Shown here piece by piece: positions 42,031 through 50,542 of a stretch of DNA of 64,000 nt (the first letter of the stretch is position 1; the number at the start of each line of letters is the position of its first letter). Position numbers and translations under genes: made by a program. Source of the stretch: Prauserella aidingensis (GTDB lineage Bacteria; Actinomycetota; Actinomycetes; Mycobacteriales; Pseudonocardiaceae); the NCBI RefSeq assembly GCF_024171865.1, contig NZ_JAMTCN010000014.1, positions 1-64,000 of the forward strand. The letters are read 5' to 3'. Under the pieces are notes generated by a model. The model made no database searches. It saw only the letters and a program-made list of their open reading frames with translations, and was not told the DNA's origin.

Positions 42031-42801
42031 TCACCACCCCACTGGCTTGGACACGCCGGCCACGGGATCAGGCAGTTGATGCGCGAAGAACTCCTCTGCT
42101 CGCAGACGTCGCCACCAATGCCTGCCTGCTCCGATATCCGGCTCGCCCATCAGGTCCCTCACTGTCGGGTTCGCGCTCGAATTCACGGTGGCCACGGGAA
42201 CGTGCTGCCGAGCGAGCTGGAGCGGGTAGTGCAGGTCGGAGTCGTTGGAAATCACCATCGCGGCATCCACCCGCGCAGTCAGGACATCAACCAACAACGC
42301 ACTGGCAACATTCACATCCGAGCCCTTCTCCTCGAAAGTACTCACCGTGACCAGCAGTTCGTCACCGCCCTGGGGACCTGCTACCTGCTCGACCGGCAAC
42401 CACTCCGGAATTCGATCCGCCCCCGGCGAGGGCAAACGCCGTGGTGGGCGTCCACGACTGGGCCTTTCTGTCACGACACCGGTCTTCGTCCGCGGAGCGT
42501 ACTTGCCGTACAGCACCTCCAACTGCGGAGTGTGGCCGGCGAGCGCGGCGATATACGCCTGCTGATCAGCCTGGGAAGTGGAATCGCCTTCCCGATCCCG
42601 CAACGCCGTGCAGTACACGAGCCGCTCCAAACAAGCCCCCGGCCACGCATGCGGCTTGATCAGTGACATCGGCATCGCGGCCAGGTCAAGCCACCGCCAC
42701 CCCACCGCACCGCGGCCACACCGCGAGCGGGCTCCGTAATAGACGTTGAACGCGTCCACATAGACACCGATCCGCATCGACTCGCCAGCCGAATCGCTCA
42801 T
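42031..42801 (-). CDS. NYN-domain (PIN-like) ribonuclease
   Basis: The 256-residue protein has the NYN core: '[16 protein letters not shown]' (Asp16, Asn19), '[18 protein letters not shown]' (Asp) and '[20 protein letters not shown]' (Asp-Ser-Asp), the acidic metal-binding set of LabA/DUF88 proteins. A Cys-rich or winged helix extension is not evident. NYN proteins process or cleave RNA and some belong to anti-phage or toxin systems. It sits beside the decayed yoeB gene near a tRNA, in an accessory-looking stretch. ATG 42801 is clear. Confidence 0.88.
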   Translation of the reverse strand: MSDSAGESMRIGVYVDAFNVYYGARSRCGRGAVGWRWLDLAAMPMSLIKPHAWPGACLERLVYCTALRDREGDSTSQADQQAYIAALAGHTPQLEVLYGKYAPRTKTGVVTERPSRGRPPRRLPSPGADRIPEWLPVEQVAGPQGGDELLVTVSTFEEKGSDVNVASALLVDVLTARVDAAMVISNDSDLHYPLQLARQHVPVATVNSSANPTVRDLMGEPDIGAGRHWWRRLRAEEFFAHQLPDPVAGVSKPVGW

Positions 42802-42862
42802 CGTGGAACCTTAACGACCACGCCCGACACATCACCCGACACAGGCCCCGCGGGACGATCAC

Positions 42863-43252
42863 TCAGCGGGTGACCGGTTCGCGCAGCAACGCGACGGTCG
42901 ACGCGGCGGCAGCGGCCAGCCACACGAGCGGCCCCGACAGACCTCCCATCGGGTCGACGTGTCCCGGGACGACCATGACCGGGATGAAGATCGCGTCGAC
43001 GACCCCGAGCACCAGCAGGTTCAGCCAGTAACCGCGCCTGCTGTTCGTCCGGTTCATCGTGACCGCGACCGCGACGGCCTGACAGCCGAGCACGACGGCA
43101 CACGCGAAGAACATCGCGCTCTCGGCGACGGCCTCATCGGCAGGAGCGAGGAGATCGGCACCCGCCAGCATCGCCACCCCGAGGCCGACGTGGAGCACAC
43201 CCCACAGCACATAGAGCCCTGCGGCGACGAGCGACCAGCGAACTTCCTTCAC
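42863..43252 (-). CDS. Four-helix membrane protein divergent from MarR fusion
   Basis: This 129-residue integral membrane protein has four hydrophobic helices ('SLVAAGLYVLWGVLHVGLGV', 'AMFFACAVVLGCQAVAVAV', 'WLNLLVLGVVDAIFIPVMVV', 'PLVWLAAAAASTVALL'). No named family was recognised. GTG 43252 (MKEVRWSL...) lies next to the palindromic operator shared with the MarR-type regulator gene, which very likely controls it. Confidence 0.75.
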   Translation of the reverse strand: MKEVRWSLVAAGLYVLWGVLHVGLGVAMLAGADLLAPADEAVAESAMFFACAVVLGCQAVAVAVTMNRTNSRRGYWLNLLVLGVVDAIFIPVMVVPGHVDPMGGLSGPLVWLAAAAASTVALLREPVTR

Positions 43253-43258
43253 GCCATG

Positions 43259-43281
43259 AATATTACACGGCGTGTAGTATT
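43259..43281. promoter_or_regulatory. 23-bp palindromic operator of MarR fusion
   Basis: AATATTACAC-GGC-GTGTAGTATT is a near-perfect palindrome (one mismatched pair) in the 34-base gap between the divergent membrane-protein and MarR-fusion starts. It is much more AT-rich than its surroundings. Binding there would block both genes. Confidence 0.75.
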
Positions 43282-43286
43282 TTCCC

Positions 43287-44396
43287 ATGTTCCACGACAC
43301 CGCCACGTCGGCGATCCTGGATGCGCTTCGCGTCCTCCACGCCTCACACGACGCGCTGCTCGAACGGGTCGCCGAGCGGTACGGAATCGGCCGCAACGAT
43401 CTGCGCTGCCTGGAGATCCTCGAACGCGAAGGGCCGATGCGTCCGCAGCAGCTGGCCGAGCGGAGCAGGCTCAGTCCGGCGGCCATCACCAAGGTCGCCG
43501 ACCGGCTCGTCCGCTCGGGGTTCGCGGCCCGGCGAACCGACGAGGCGGACCGTCGCGGCTACGTACTGGGCGCCTCGCCCGGCCACGCACGGCTGCGCAC
43601 CTCCACCTGGGACGCTGTGCGCGAGGAGTCGACGGCGGTACTCGCCGAGCTCTCCCCCGACGAAGCCGCAGCGGTGGTCCGCATCGCGACGGCGTTGACG
43701 GACGTCAACCTCCGCCACACGGAACGGCTCCTCGACGTGACACCCGACGACACGACGGGCGGCCACGTGAAGGCCCGCAAAGCCCAGCTCACCGATGAGG
43801 CAGCGCCTGCGCTCACCTTCGACCCCTACGACGTGGTGCTGCCCGACGAGCGGGACCGCTGGGTGGCCGGGGTCGAAGGCCCCACCGGGGAGGTCCGGTT
43901 CGGCCACCTCACGCACGACGGCGGACTGCAGGTCAGCACCCTGCCGCGGACACTGCTGACCACGACCGACCGGTCGTTGGACTGGGAGGTCGTCGCCCCG
44001 CTGATGGACCTGATCGAATCGCCGGAGCTGGCCGACGACCGTGACGTTGCGGGCCGCCGGGTCGCCGCCCACCTGACGGAACGGTTCGCCGACCGCGCGA
44101 ACTGGCCACGCCTGTCGTGGACGGTGTCGGACACGCCGGTCACCGCGGCGGTGCTGCACTTCGGCGGAGCGTGGCTGGCGATCACCGACGAGCTCCCGGA
44201 CGCGTATCTCGCCGTGGTGGGCACGGGCGCCAATCCGGACGGGCTGCGGTTCACGACCACCCGCGGCGAGCGCTACGGCGTTGACTTCACGGCGCCGATC
44301 CTGGTCGGGCAGATGAACCACCTGCACCGCAACGTGCTTCCGGAAGCCCGCGAGACACACCCGGACCTGGTGCCGTTCCTCGGAAACGACGCCTGA
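43287..44396 (+). CDS. MarR-type regulator fused to a C-terminal domain of unknown function
   Basis: In this 369-residue protein, residues about 1-150 form a MarR winged helix ('DALLERVAERYGIGRNDLRC', 'SRLSPAAITKVADRLVRSGF', wing 'RRTDEADRRGYVLGA'). After a short linker a second domain of about 200 residues ('FDPYDVVLPDERDRWVAGVE', 'GRRVAAHLTERFADRANW', 'VLHFGGAWLAITDELPDAYL', 'FTTTRGERYGVDFTAPIL') shares no motif that I know. Normal MarR proteins stop at about 150 residues, so the C-terminal domain may sense a ligand. Start ATG 43287 is preceded by the palindromic operator. Confidence 0.85.
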   Translation: MFHDTATSAILDALRVLHASHDALLERVAERYGIGRNDLRCLEILEREGPMRPQQLAERSRLSPAAITKVADRLVRSGFAARRTDEADRRGYVLGASPGHARLRTSTWDAVREESTAVLAELSPDEAAAVVRIATALTDVNLRHTERLLDVTPDDTTGGHVKARKAQLTDEAAPALTFDPYDVVLPDERDRWVAGVEGPTGEVRFGHLTHDGGLQVSTLPRTLLTTTDRSLDWEVVAPLMDLIESPELADDRDVAGRRVAAHLTERFADRANWPRLSWTVSDTPVTAAVLHFGGAWLAITDELPDAYLAVVGTGANPDGLRFTTTRGERYGVDFTAPILVGQMNHLHRNVLPEARETHPDLVPFLGNDA

Positions 44397-44434
44397 CCCG
44401 CGGCACGTCCGACCCGCGGCACGGCTGACCCGCG

Positions 44435-45010
44435 TCACGTTCCGGTCGACGGTCGTTTCGGGCGGTAGACGCGGCCGAAGCTGCGCGGGCTGTCGTCGTA
44501 GCTGTCGACGAGTTCCCAGTCGACCCTGCGACCACCGGCGACGTCGAAGATCCGCACACCGTCACCGAGGAACACGGGTGCCACGAAGACCTGCATCTCG
44601 TCGATGAGGTCGTGCTCCAGCGCCTGCCTGGCGATGTCGGCGCTGATGATCTGGATGTCGTCCTCCCCCGCGATCTCCCGCGCCCGGCGGACCGCTTCGA
44701 CCACGTCGCAGTTCATGGCGGTGACGTTCGGGTCGTCGGCGAGTTCCTCCGGACGGTGCGTCAGGACGAACTCGGTGCCGGACCACGCGCCGCCGTAGGG
44801 CTCGGATGTGAGCTCGTCCCGTTCGCCGCGCTGGGCCTGTGCGGCGTCGTAGCCGTCGCGGCCGGAGATGATCACACCGACCTCGCCGGCCATGCGTTCG
44901 ATCGTGCCGTCGGCGAGCGGTTCCGCGGCCGACATCCAGCTCATGTCGTGTCCGGGGCCCGCGATGAACCCGTCGATCGAACACGTGAATCCCCAGGCGA
45001 CCTTGCCCAC
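44435..45010 (-). CDS. RibD C-terminal/dihydrofolate-reductase-fold protein
   Basis: The 191-residue protein is of the RibD_C/YyaP type: 'KVAWGFTCSIDGFIAGPGHD' at the N-terminus, 'IISGRDGYDAAQ', 'IISADIARQALEHDLIDEMQ' and 'PVFLGDGVRIF'. These are single-domain reductase-like proteins that use NADPH on unknown substrates; they are not the bacterial DHFR. GTG 45010 follows GGGAGCTGAT; a longer form from ATG 45031 is possible. The start lies inside a 19-bp tandem repeat that duplicates the ribosome-binding region. Confidence 0.87.
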   Translation of the reverse strand: MGKVAWGFTCSIDGFIAGPGHDMSWMSAAEPLADGTIERMAGEVGVIISGRDGYDAAQAQRGERDELTSEPYGGAWSGTEFVLTHRPEELADDPNVTAMNCDVVEAVRRAREIAGEDDIQIISADIARQALEHDLIDEMQVFVAPVFLGDGVRIFDVAGGRRVDWELVDSYDDSPRSFGRVYRPKRPSTGT

Positions 45011-45043
45011 ATCAGCTCCCGAAGCCCACATCAGCTCCCGAAG
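45006..45043 (-). repeat. 19-bp tandem duplication of the RBS/start region
   Basis: CCCACATCAGCTCCCGAAG occurs twice head to tail (45006-45024, 45025-45043). Each copy carries the GGGAGC ribosome-binding site and a GTG on the minus strand. The 19-base shift puts the upstream copy out of frame, reaching a TGA almost at once. Confidence 0.75.
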
Positions 45044-45217
45044 CCCATGACAGTGGTTCACACGATCTCGGAAGCTAGCACCGCTCCCCGACAATCCGGG
45101 TGCACCCGCAGTCCGGACTGCGACACGCGAGCGCACCACCGGACGACCACCACGGAACCACCGGCCGGTCTCATCCTGGTCCCGCCGCCTGTCGTGTCCG
45201 GCGAGGAAGGATGCCCG

Positions 45218-45919
45218 TTGAACGCTCACGCGCGCTACACGCGATTCGTCAACGCACGGCTCATCAAGGAACGTGCGCAGGCCGTGGGGGTGTCGGTCGT
45301 CGGGGTCGGCATGATCGTCCTCGGGATCATCGCACTGGGCGACGACGACGTCACGTGCGGCGGGCAGACCATGGAGCAGGGCGAGGTCTGCGAGTCGACC
45401 AGGAACGGCGAGACGACCGCCGAACGCGGCTACGGGGCCCAGGCCGAGGAGAACACCCTCACCGGCTGGCTGCTCGCCGGCGGCGGCGCGGCGATGGTCG
45501 TCGGCGGCGGATTCTGGACGGCGGCAGCGTTCACCAGGAAGAAGCGCATCACCGCCGACGAGGCCGCCGCCGGTCTCACACCTGCGACCGTGGTGGCGGC
45601 TCGCCGCTCGGCCGGACCGCACACCGCCCTGGCGCAATCCACACCCGCGCCGGCACCACCCCACCTGCCACCACCCCACCTGCCACCGCCGCAAGGGCCA
45701 CCGATGCAGGGGCCGGGACCGCACGCACCCCGGCACGCAGCGCACCCGAACGCAGTGCACCCGAACGCACCGCACCCGCAGGCACCGCAGCAGACTCCGC
45801 CGCACCGGTCCGGACCTTCGCAGTCACCTCAGGGGTTCGCGGGCCGGTACCCGCCGGACGACGGCCGCACCACGAACGGCATGCAGCAGCCCGGCGGACC
45901 GCAGCACCCGCTCCGCTGA
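45218..45919 (+). CDS. Membrane protein with Pro/His-rich tail
   Basis: The 233-residue protein starts at TTG 45218 with GAGGAAGG seven bases upstream. Two membrane helices ('AVGVSVVGVGMIVLGIIALG', 'GWLLAGGGAAMVVGGGFWTA') flank a short exported loop with two Cys ('VTCGGQTMEQGEVCES'). After the second helix there are about 110 cytoplasmic residues rich in Pro, His, Gln and Ala ('PPHLPPPHLPPPQGPPMQGP'). No named family. The 207 bases between it and the divergent reductase gene hold the tandem repeat noted above. Confidence 0.7.
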   Translation: MNAHARYTRFVNARLIKERAQAVGVSVVGVGMIVLGIIALGDDDVTCGGQTMEQGEVCESTRNGETTAERGYGAQAEENTLTGWLLAGGGAAMVVGGGFWTAAAFTRKKRITADEAAAGLTPATVVAARRSAGPHTALAQSTPAPAPPHLPPPHLPPPQGPPMQGPGPHAPRHAAHPNAVHPNAPHPQAPQQTPPHRSGPSQSPQGFAGRYPPDDGRTTNGMQQPGGPQHPLR

Positions 45920-46105
45920 GCAACCGATTCGCGCTCCCGGCACGTCCCCGTCCGCGCGCACTCCGTCACCCTGCCGGCACCGGGCGTCACAACCTCCGCG
46001 GCCGACCGTTCCGGCGGTCGACTCCGGCGTGAGGGCCTGTACTGTGCGGAACCCGTGAATGCCGGGTACCGCGGAACATTCGACCGCGCGGGTCGTTGAC
46101 CGCAC

Positions 46106-46654
46106 ATGCTGCGGATGACGGTCGAGCCGACGGCCCTGGTGGTGATCGCGGGACTGCCGGGGTCGGGCAAGAGCACGTTGTTGCGCAGCGTCGAATCGGA
46201 CACACCGTTCGTCGTGCTCGATTCGGACACGACTCGCGACCGGTTCGCGGCCGGGCTGCCCGCGGCCCTGCCCTACGTCTGCTACCGGCCCGTGGTGCAC
46301 CTGGTGCATCGACTGCTCGTCAGCATCGTCGTCCTGCGTGACCGGGGCACGGTCGTGGTGCACGACCCGGCGACGGGCGTGCCGACGCGCGCGTGGCTGG
46401 TCCTGCTCGGCGTGCTGAGCAGGCGGCCGCGGCACTTCCTGTGGGTCGAATGCCCGCCCGACGTAGCGGCCGAGGGCCAGCGTGCGCGGGGCCGCGTGCT
46501 GCGGAAGGGCTCGTTCGCCCGGCACCTGCGGCGCCTGCCGAGGGTCCACGCCGCACTGCGCACCGGCCCGCGCGGCTGGCACACCACCACCGTCGTCGAC
46601 CGCGACGCCGTGGCCGAGGGCCTGCAGCTGCGTTCACACCGCGGAACGTCCTAG
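46106..46654 (+). CDS. P-loop kinase-like ATPase
   Basis: The 182-residue protein has Walker A 'GLPGSGKST' near residue 16, 'VVLDSDTTRDRFA' in the place of the first acidic strand of zeta-toxin/gluconate-kinase-like P-loop kinases, 'VVVHDPATGVPTRA' and a basic lid 'RVLRKGSFARHLRRLPR'. It probably phosphorylates a small molecule or nucleotide; the substrate is unknown. Start ATG 46106 or the in-frame 46115; no strong ribosome-binding site is seen for either. Confidence 0.78.
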   Translation: MLRMTVEPTALVVIAGLPGSGKSTLLRSVESDTPFVVLDSDTTRDRFAAGLPAALPYVCYRPVVHLVHRLLVSIVVLRDRGTVVVHDPATGVPTRAWLVLLGVLSRRPRHFLWVECPPDVAAEGQRARGRVLRKGSFARHLRRLPRVHAALRTGPRGWHTTTVVDRDAVAEGLQLRSHRGTS

Positions 46655-46750
46655 CTCACGCCCGCCCGCTCCCGTCGCGTTCTCGAAGCCGTCGGGTGCG
46701 ACCCCGACTGGGCTACACCACCGACCCACTCCCGAGACCAGCCGACCGGT

Positions 46751-46777
46751 CTGTCGCGCTCCCCCGCAGCGCGACAG
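46751..46777. terminator. Hairpin between convergent kinase-like and IclR genes
   Basis: CTGTCGCGCT (46751-46760) pairs exactly with AGCGCGACAG (46768-46777) around a 7-base loop, serving both convergent genes. Confidence 0.75.
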
Positions 46778-46821
46778 CCGCTGATCCGCATGAGGATCGA
46801 CTTCCGCCCATTCAGCAGGGG

Positions 46822-47571
46822 CTACAGGATTCGACCCAGATCCCTCGCGTGCTGCTGGACGACGGGACGGACTCGGTCGCGGAGGTCGTTCGCTGTGGTT
46901 CGTGACCTCGACGCACTCACCGACATGGTCGCGACAATCAGTCCAGACGCGTCGCGCACCGGAACGGCGACCGACAGCAGCCCAGGCTCCAGTTCCTCGT
47001 CTCCCAGCGCATAGCCGTCGTCCTTCGCAGTCTCCATGCGCTGCCGGATTTCGTCTGCGGTGACTGGGGTACGCGGTGCGCGCTTCGGGTACGGGGCTGC
47101 GTTCAGGTAGGCGTTCAGCTCGTCCTCGTCGAGGGAGCCGAGGAAGACCTGACCCGTCGACGACGCATACAGCGGCAAGCGCGCACCGATCCGAACTCCT
47201 GTGTGCAGGAGATGTCGGCCCTCGCTGCGCGCGACGAAGAGCGAACTGTCGCCGTCGCGCACCGCAAGCGACGTGGACTCGTCGACGATGTCCCGGACGG
47301 CCTCTAGGTGCGGCTGAGCCAACCGGGGCAGATCGGCGGTGTCGATATACGTCGCGCCGATTCGGAGCACACGCGGCGTGGGGGCATAGAACTTGCCGTC
47401 GAACGTCGTGTAACCCACTTCGGTGAGCGTGTTCAGGCAGCGCAGGGCGGTGGCGCGGCTCAACCCGGCCGCGCGCGCGGCCTCGCTCACGGTGAGCTTC
47501 CGCGCCTCACCGTTGAACGCCTCCAGCACGGCGAGCCCTTTCGCGAGCCCGGTCATGGTCTCCCCAGCCAT
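46822..47571 (-). CDS. tpaR: IclR-family regulator of the terephthalate-type cluster
   Basis: The 249-residue IclR-type protein has an N-terminal winged helix ('LTVSEAARAAGLSRATALRC', about residues 25-45) and a C-terminal ligand domain ('HTGVRIGARLPLYASSTGQV', 'GYALGDEELEPGLLSVAVPV') as in PcaU/PcaR/TphR. It is divergent from the oxygenase operon across 243 bases that include a perfect palindrome. In Rhodococcus and Comamonas the equivalent TpaR/TphR activates the operon with terephthalate as inducer. ATG 47571 begins MAGETMTGLAKGLAVLEAF. The symbol is given by synteny and is tentative. Confidence 0.85.
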   Translation of the reverse strand: MAGETMTGLAKGLAVLEAFNGEARKLTVSEAARAAGLSRATALRCLNTLTEVGYTTFDGKFYAPTPRVLRIGATYIDTADLPRLAQPHLEAVRDIVDESTSLAVRDGDSSLFVARSEGRHLLHTGVRIGARLPLYASSTGQVFLGSLDEDELNAYLNAAPYPKRAPRTPVTADEIRQRMETAKDDGYALGDEELEPGLLSVAVPVRDASGLIVATMSVSASRSRTTANDLRDRVRPVVQQHARDLGRIL

Positions 47572-47774
47572 ACGCGCAAGCGTACTTCGTCGCTCACCAC
47601 GTCCCGAGCGGCGCACGACACGCTAGTAGCGGAGGAACTCCAGCGCAGCCGGGGGAGAACTGCGGCGCTCGCGGGAAAACGGCGTCACGGCGGGAGCACG
47701 GGTTAGGGGCACCTTCCTTGACACAGGATCGATGGACCCCCTTGACTGACGCAGGTGTTCGTAAAGATTGCTTT

Positions 47775-47791
47775 TGTTCGATTAACGAACA
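47775..47791. promoter_or_regulatory. IclR-type palindromic operator
   Basis: TGTTCG-ATTAA-CGAACA is a perfect 6-bp inverted repeat 23 bases before the oxygenase start. A partial copy (GTGTTCG) lies at about 47756-47762. TTGACT about 30 bases further upstream may be the -35 element. It is likely bound by the divergent IclR regulator. Confidence 0.65.
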
Positions 47792-47814
47792 CACCACGAT
47801 CAAAGGAGAGGCGC

Positions 47815-49098
47815 ATGAGCGCGTTGAACGTCGGCGCGAAGGCTCGGAATGCAGACATGGCGGCGCGCCGCTGGCCCGCCGACCTCAGCGAGGTGCCCTA
47901 CTGGGTGTTCCAGGATGAGGACGTCTACCGTGCCGAGCAGAAGAACGTCTTCCACGGCCAGATGTGGAACTACCTCTGCCTCGAGGCGGAACTGGCGGAG
48001 CCGGGAGACTTCTGCGCCACGTTCATCGGCGAGCAGCCCGTGCTCGTCACCCGCGACCACGACGGCGAGATCTACGCGTTCGAGAACCGTTGCGCCCATC
48101 GCGGTTCGCTCCTCGCCATGGAGCACTACGGGCACGCCCAGAACTTCACCTGCGTCTACCACGCGTGGACGTACAACCTTCAGGGCGATCTGACCGGAGT
48201 CGCCTTCGAAGACGGCATCGGCGGCAAGGGCGGAATGGGAACGGACTTCTGCAAAGCCGCGCACAGCCCGCGCCGCCTTCGCCTCGCGAACGTGCACGGA
48301 TTGATCTTCGGCAGCCTGAACAACGACGTCCCAGAGATTGAGGAGTACCTCGGCCAGGAGATCCTCGACTGCATCGAGCGTCTCCTCGGCGGCCGCAAGC
48401 CCGTCGTGCTCGGCCGGTACACGCAGGGCCTTCCGAACAACTGGAAGCTCTACGTGGAGAACGTCAAGGACTCCTACCACGCGAGCATCCTGCACCTGTT
48501 CTTCACGACCTTCGGCCTCAACAAGCTGAATCAGAAGGGCGGCATCATCGTCTCGCCCAACGGCGCCCACCACGTGAGCTGGTCGGCGATCAACCGCGAT
48601 GCCGAGAACCGCGAGTACTACAAGGACCAGGGCATTCGCTCCGACGCGGAGTATCAACTGGAAGACCCCTCGCTCGTCGACAGTTTCAGCGAGGTCGGCG
48701 ACGACGTCACCCTGCAGATCCTCTCCGTCGCCCCAGGCTTCGTGCTGCAGCAGATTCAGAACTCGATCGCCGTCCGCCAGGTGCTGCCGACCGGAGTCGA
48801 CTCCACGGATCTGCACTGGACCCTGCTCGGCTTCGAGGACGACACCGAGGACCAGCAGCTCATCCGGCTGAAGCAGTCCAATCTCGTGGGCTCCGCAGGC
48901 TACGTCTCGATGGAAGACGGCGCGATCGGCGGCTTCGTACAGCGCGGCATCGCCGGCGCGAGCAGCGAGTTCGCCACCGTCCAGATGGGAGGCAAGGACG
49001 CGGTCTCAAGCGAGAGCCGCGTCACCGAGGCGTCCATCCGCGGGTTCTGGAAGTTCTATCGCGACGCGATGGGTTTCGCCATCGAGGAGGACAAATGA
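47815..49098 (+). CDS. tpaAa: Rieske aromatic-ring dioxygenase large subunit, terephthalate 1,2-dioxygenase type
   Basis: The 427-residue oxygenase alpha subunit has Rieske ligands in 'CAHRGS' (Cys93, His95) and 'CVYHAW' (Cys113, His116) and mononuclear-iron ligands in '[14 protein letters not shown]' (His222, His227). The expected reaction is insertion of O2 into terephthalate or a close analogue to give a cis-dihydrodiol carboxylate; substrate assignment rests on operon synteny with tphA2/tpaAa, not on sequence identity. GGAGAGG precedes ATG 47815. The stop overlaps the small-subunit start (ATGA). Base composition here looks somewhat less GC-extreme than in flanking genes. Confidence 0.85.
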   Translation: MSALNVGAKARNADMAARRWPADLSEVPYWVFQDEDVYRAEQKNVFHGQMWNYLCLEAELAEPGDFCATFIGEQPVLVTRDHDGEIYAFENRCAHRGSLLAMEHYGHAQNFTCVYHAWTYNLQGDLTGVAFEDGIGGKGGMGTDFCKAAHSPRRLRLANVHGLIFGSLNNDVPEIEEYLGQEILDCIERLLGGRKPVVLGRYTQGLPNNWKLYVENVKDSYHASILHLFFTTFGLNKLNQKGGIIVSPNGAHHVSWSAINRDAENREYYKDQGIRSDAEYQLEDPSLVDSFSEVGDDVTLQILSVAPGFVLQQIQNSIAVRQVLPTGVDSTDLHWTLLGFEDDTEDQQLIRLKQSNLVGSAGYVSMEDGAIGGFVQRGIAGASSEFATVQMGGKDAVSSESRVTEASIRGFWKFYRDAMGFAIEEDK

Positions 49099-49565
49099 GC
49101 GTGGACGCCTTCACACTGATCAGCCGTGCGCAGGGCAGCTATGTTCGCGCGATCGACGACGGCCCGATCGAGGACTGGCCCGAGCACTTCACCGATGACG
49201 CGTTCTACACGGTCACCACGGCCGACAACCACCGCAGAGGTCTGCCCGCCGGCGTGATCTGGGCCAACAACAAGGCGATGCTGCGCGACCGGATCTCGGC
49301 ACTCAAGGAAGCCAACATCTACGAGCCGCACGCCTACCGGCACCTGCTCGGGCAGCCTGCAATCCTCAGCGAGGAGGGCGACACGGTCGCATGCGAGACA
49401 TCCTTCCTCGTTATCCGGATCACTGGAAACGGCCCGACCGACATCTTCGCGAGCGGGCGCTACCTGGACGAGTACGTGCTAGGCCACGGCACGGCACTGT
49501 TGAAACAACGCGTCGTCGTGTGCGACAGCTCGCGAACTGACACCCTCCTCGTACTCCCGCTATGA
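49095..49565 (+). CDS. tpaAb: Aromatic-ring dioxygenase small (beta) subunit
   Basis: The 156-residue protein has the cystatin-like fold pattern of ring-hydroxylating beta subunits: '[20 protein letters not shown]' near the N-terminus and a C-terminal strand pair ('[12 protein letters not shown]', '[20 protein letters not shown]'). It structurally supports the alpha3beta3 oxygenase. It is joined by 4-base overlaps to the large subunit and to the dehydrogenase gene. Confidence 0.88.
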   Translation: MSVDAFTLISRAQGSYVRAIDDGPIEDWPEHFTDDAFYTVTTADNHRRGLPAGVIWANNKAMLRDRISALKEANIYEPHAYRHLLGQPAILSEEGDTVACETSFLVIRITGNGPTDIFASGRYLDEYVLGHGTALLKQRVVVCDSSRTDTLLVLPL

Positions 49566-50542
49566 CGAACACCGACCGGCTACTCCTGACGACTGGAGAT
49601 CCCAACGGCAGCGGTGCCGACATCTGCGCCGCGGCGGTCAAAGAGCTCGGCGCGGCAGCCCCGATCGTCGTGGGCGACCGGCACGTCTTCGCACCCTCGG
49701 CCGAGCGGCTCGGGCTGGCGGTCCGCAATGCCGTGCCGGGGGCGACCGCGGAACCGGGGGCCTGCGACTTCGTCGATGTCGGCGCCCTGGACCCCGCCGA
49801 CCTGAAGCCCGGTGAAGTAACGGCAGCGGCCGGATCTGCGACGATCGCCTACGTCACCGAGGCCGTACGGCTCGCGCAGACCGACGGCTACGTCGGGGTC
49901 GTGGCCTGTCCGCACTCCGAGACCGCGGTGCAGATGGCCGGCATCGAGTTCTCCGGGTATCCGCCACTCATCGCGAAGCTCACGGGTACGCCAGAGAACG
50001 AGGTCTTCCTCATGCTCGTGGGGGCGGGCCTGCACATCGGGCACGTAACCCTGCACCAGCAGCTGTCGGAAGCGATCACGAACCTCACGCCCGAGCTCGT
50101 GGTGGCGGCGGGCACGGCAATGGACGCAGCCCTTCGCCGAATGGGAATCGCCTCGCCGCGCCTGCGCGCCTTCGGCATCAACCCGCACGCAAGTGAAGGC
50201 GGCCTGTTCGGTGACGACGACGCGAGGGTCACGCTGCCCGCGGTCGCGGCGTTGCAGGGGCGGGGCGTCGACGTGCAGGGGCCGACAGGAGCCGACGTCG
50301 TGCTCGGCGGAAGCCGCGATGCCGACGGCTACCTCGCGATGTACCACGACCAGGGGCACATCCCGATCAAGACGCTTGCCGGCCGGGGCTCGGCCGCCGT
50401 CACGATCGGCGCCGGTGTCTCGTTCTCGAGCGTCGGGCACGGACCGGCGTACGGCAAAGCCGGGCGCGGCACCGCCGACCCGAGCGCAGTATTGGCCGCC
50501 CTGCGCTTGCTCACCCCCCGAGGGGCGGAAGGAGTGACATGA
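49562..50542 (+). CDS. tpaC: PdxA-family decarboxylating dihydrodiol dehydrogenase
   Basis: The 326-residue PdxA-fold protein shows 'TGDPNGSG' at the N-terminus, 'HIGHVTLHQQLSEA', 'GINPHASEGGLFGDDD' and 'AMYHDQGHIPIK', the metal/His motifs of PdxA. In terephthalate operons this protein (TphB/TpaC) oxidises 1,2-dihydroxy-3,5-cyclohexadiene-1,4-dicarboxylate to protocatechuate with CO2 release. The synteny makes that role more likely than vitamin B6 synthesis. It is joined to its neighbours by ATGA overlaps. Confidence 0.85.
   Translation: MTNTDRLLLTTGDPNGSGADICAAAVKELGAAAPIVVGDRHVFAPSAERLGLAVRNAVPGATAEPGACDFVDVGALDPADLKPGEVTAAAGSATIAYVTEAVRLAQTDGYVGVVACPHSETAVQMAGIEFSGYPPLIAKLTGTPENEVFLMLVGAGLHIGHVTLHQQLSEAITNLTPELVVAAGTAMDAALRRMGIASPRLRAFGINPHASEGGLFGDDDARVTLPAVAALQGRGVDVQGPTGADVVLGGSRDADGYLAMYHDQGHIPIKTLAGRGSAAVTIGAGVSFSSVGHGPAYGKAGRGTADPSAVLAALRLLTPRGAEGVT

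Noticed and set aside
49562-50542. Vitamin B6 enzyme PdxA
   Set aside because: Sequence motifs fit PdxA, but placement between oxygenase and reductase subunits with overlaps matches the PdxA-like terephthalate dihydrodiol dehydrogenase.
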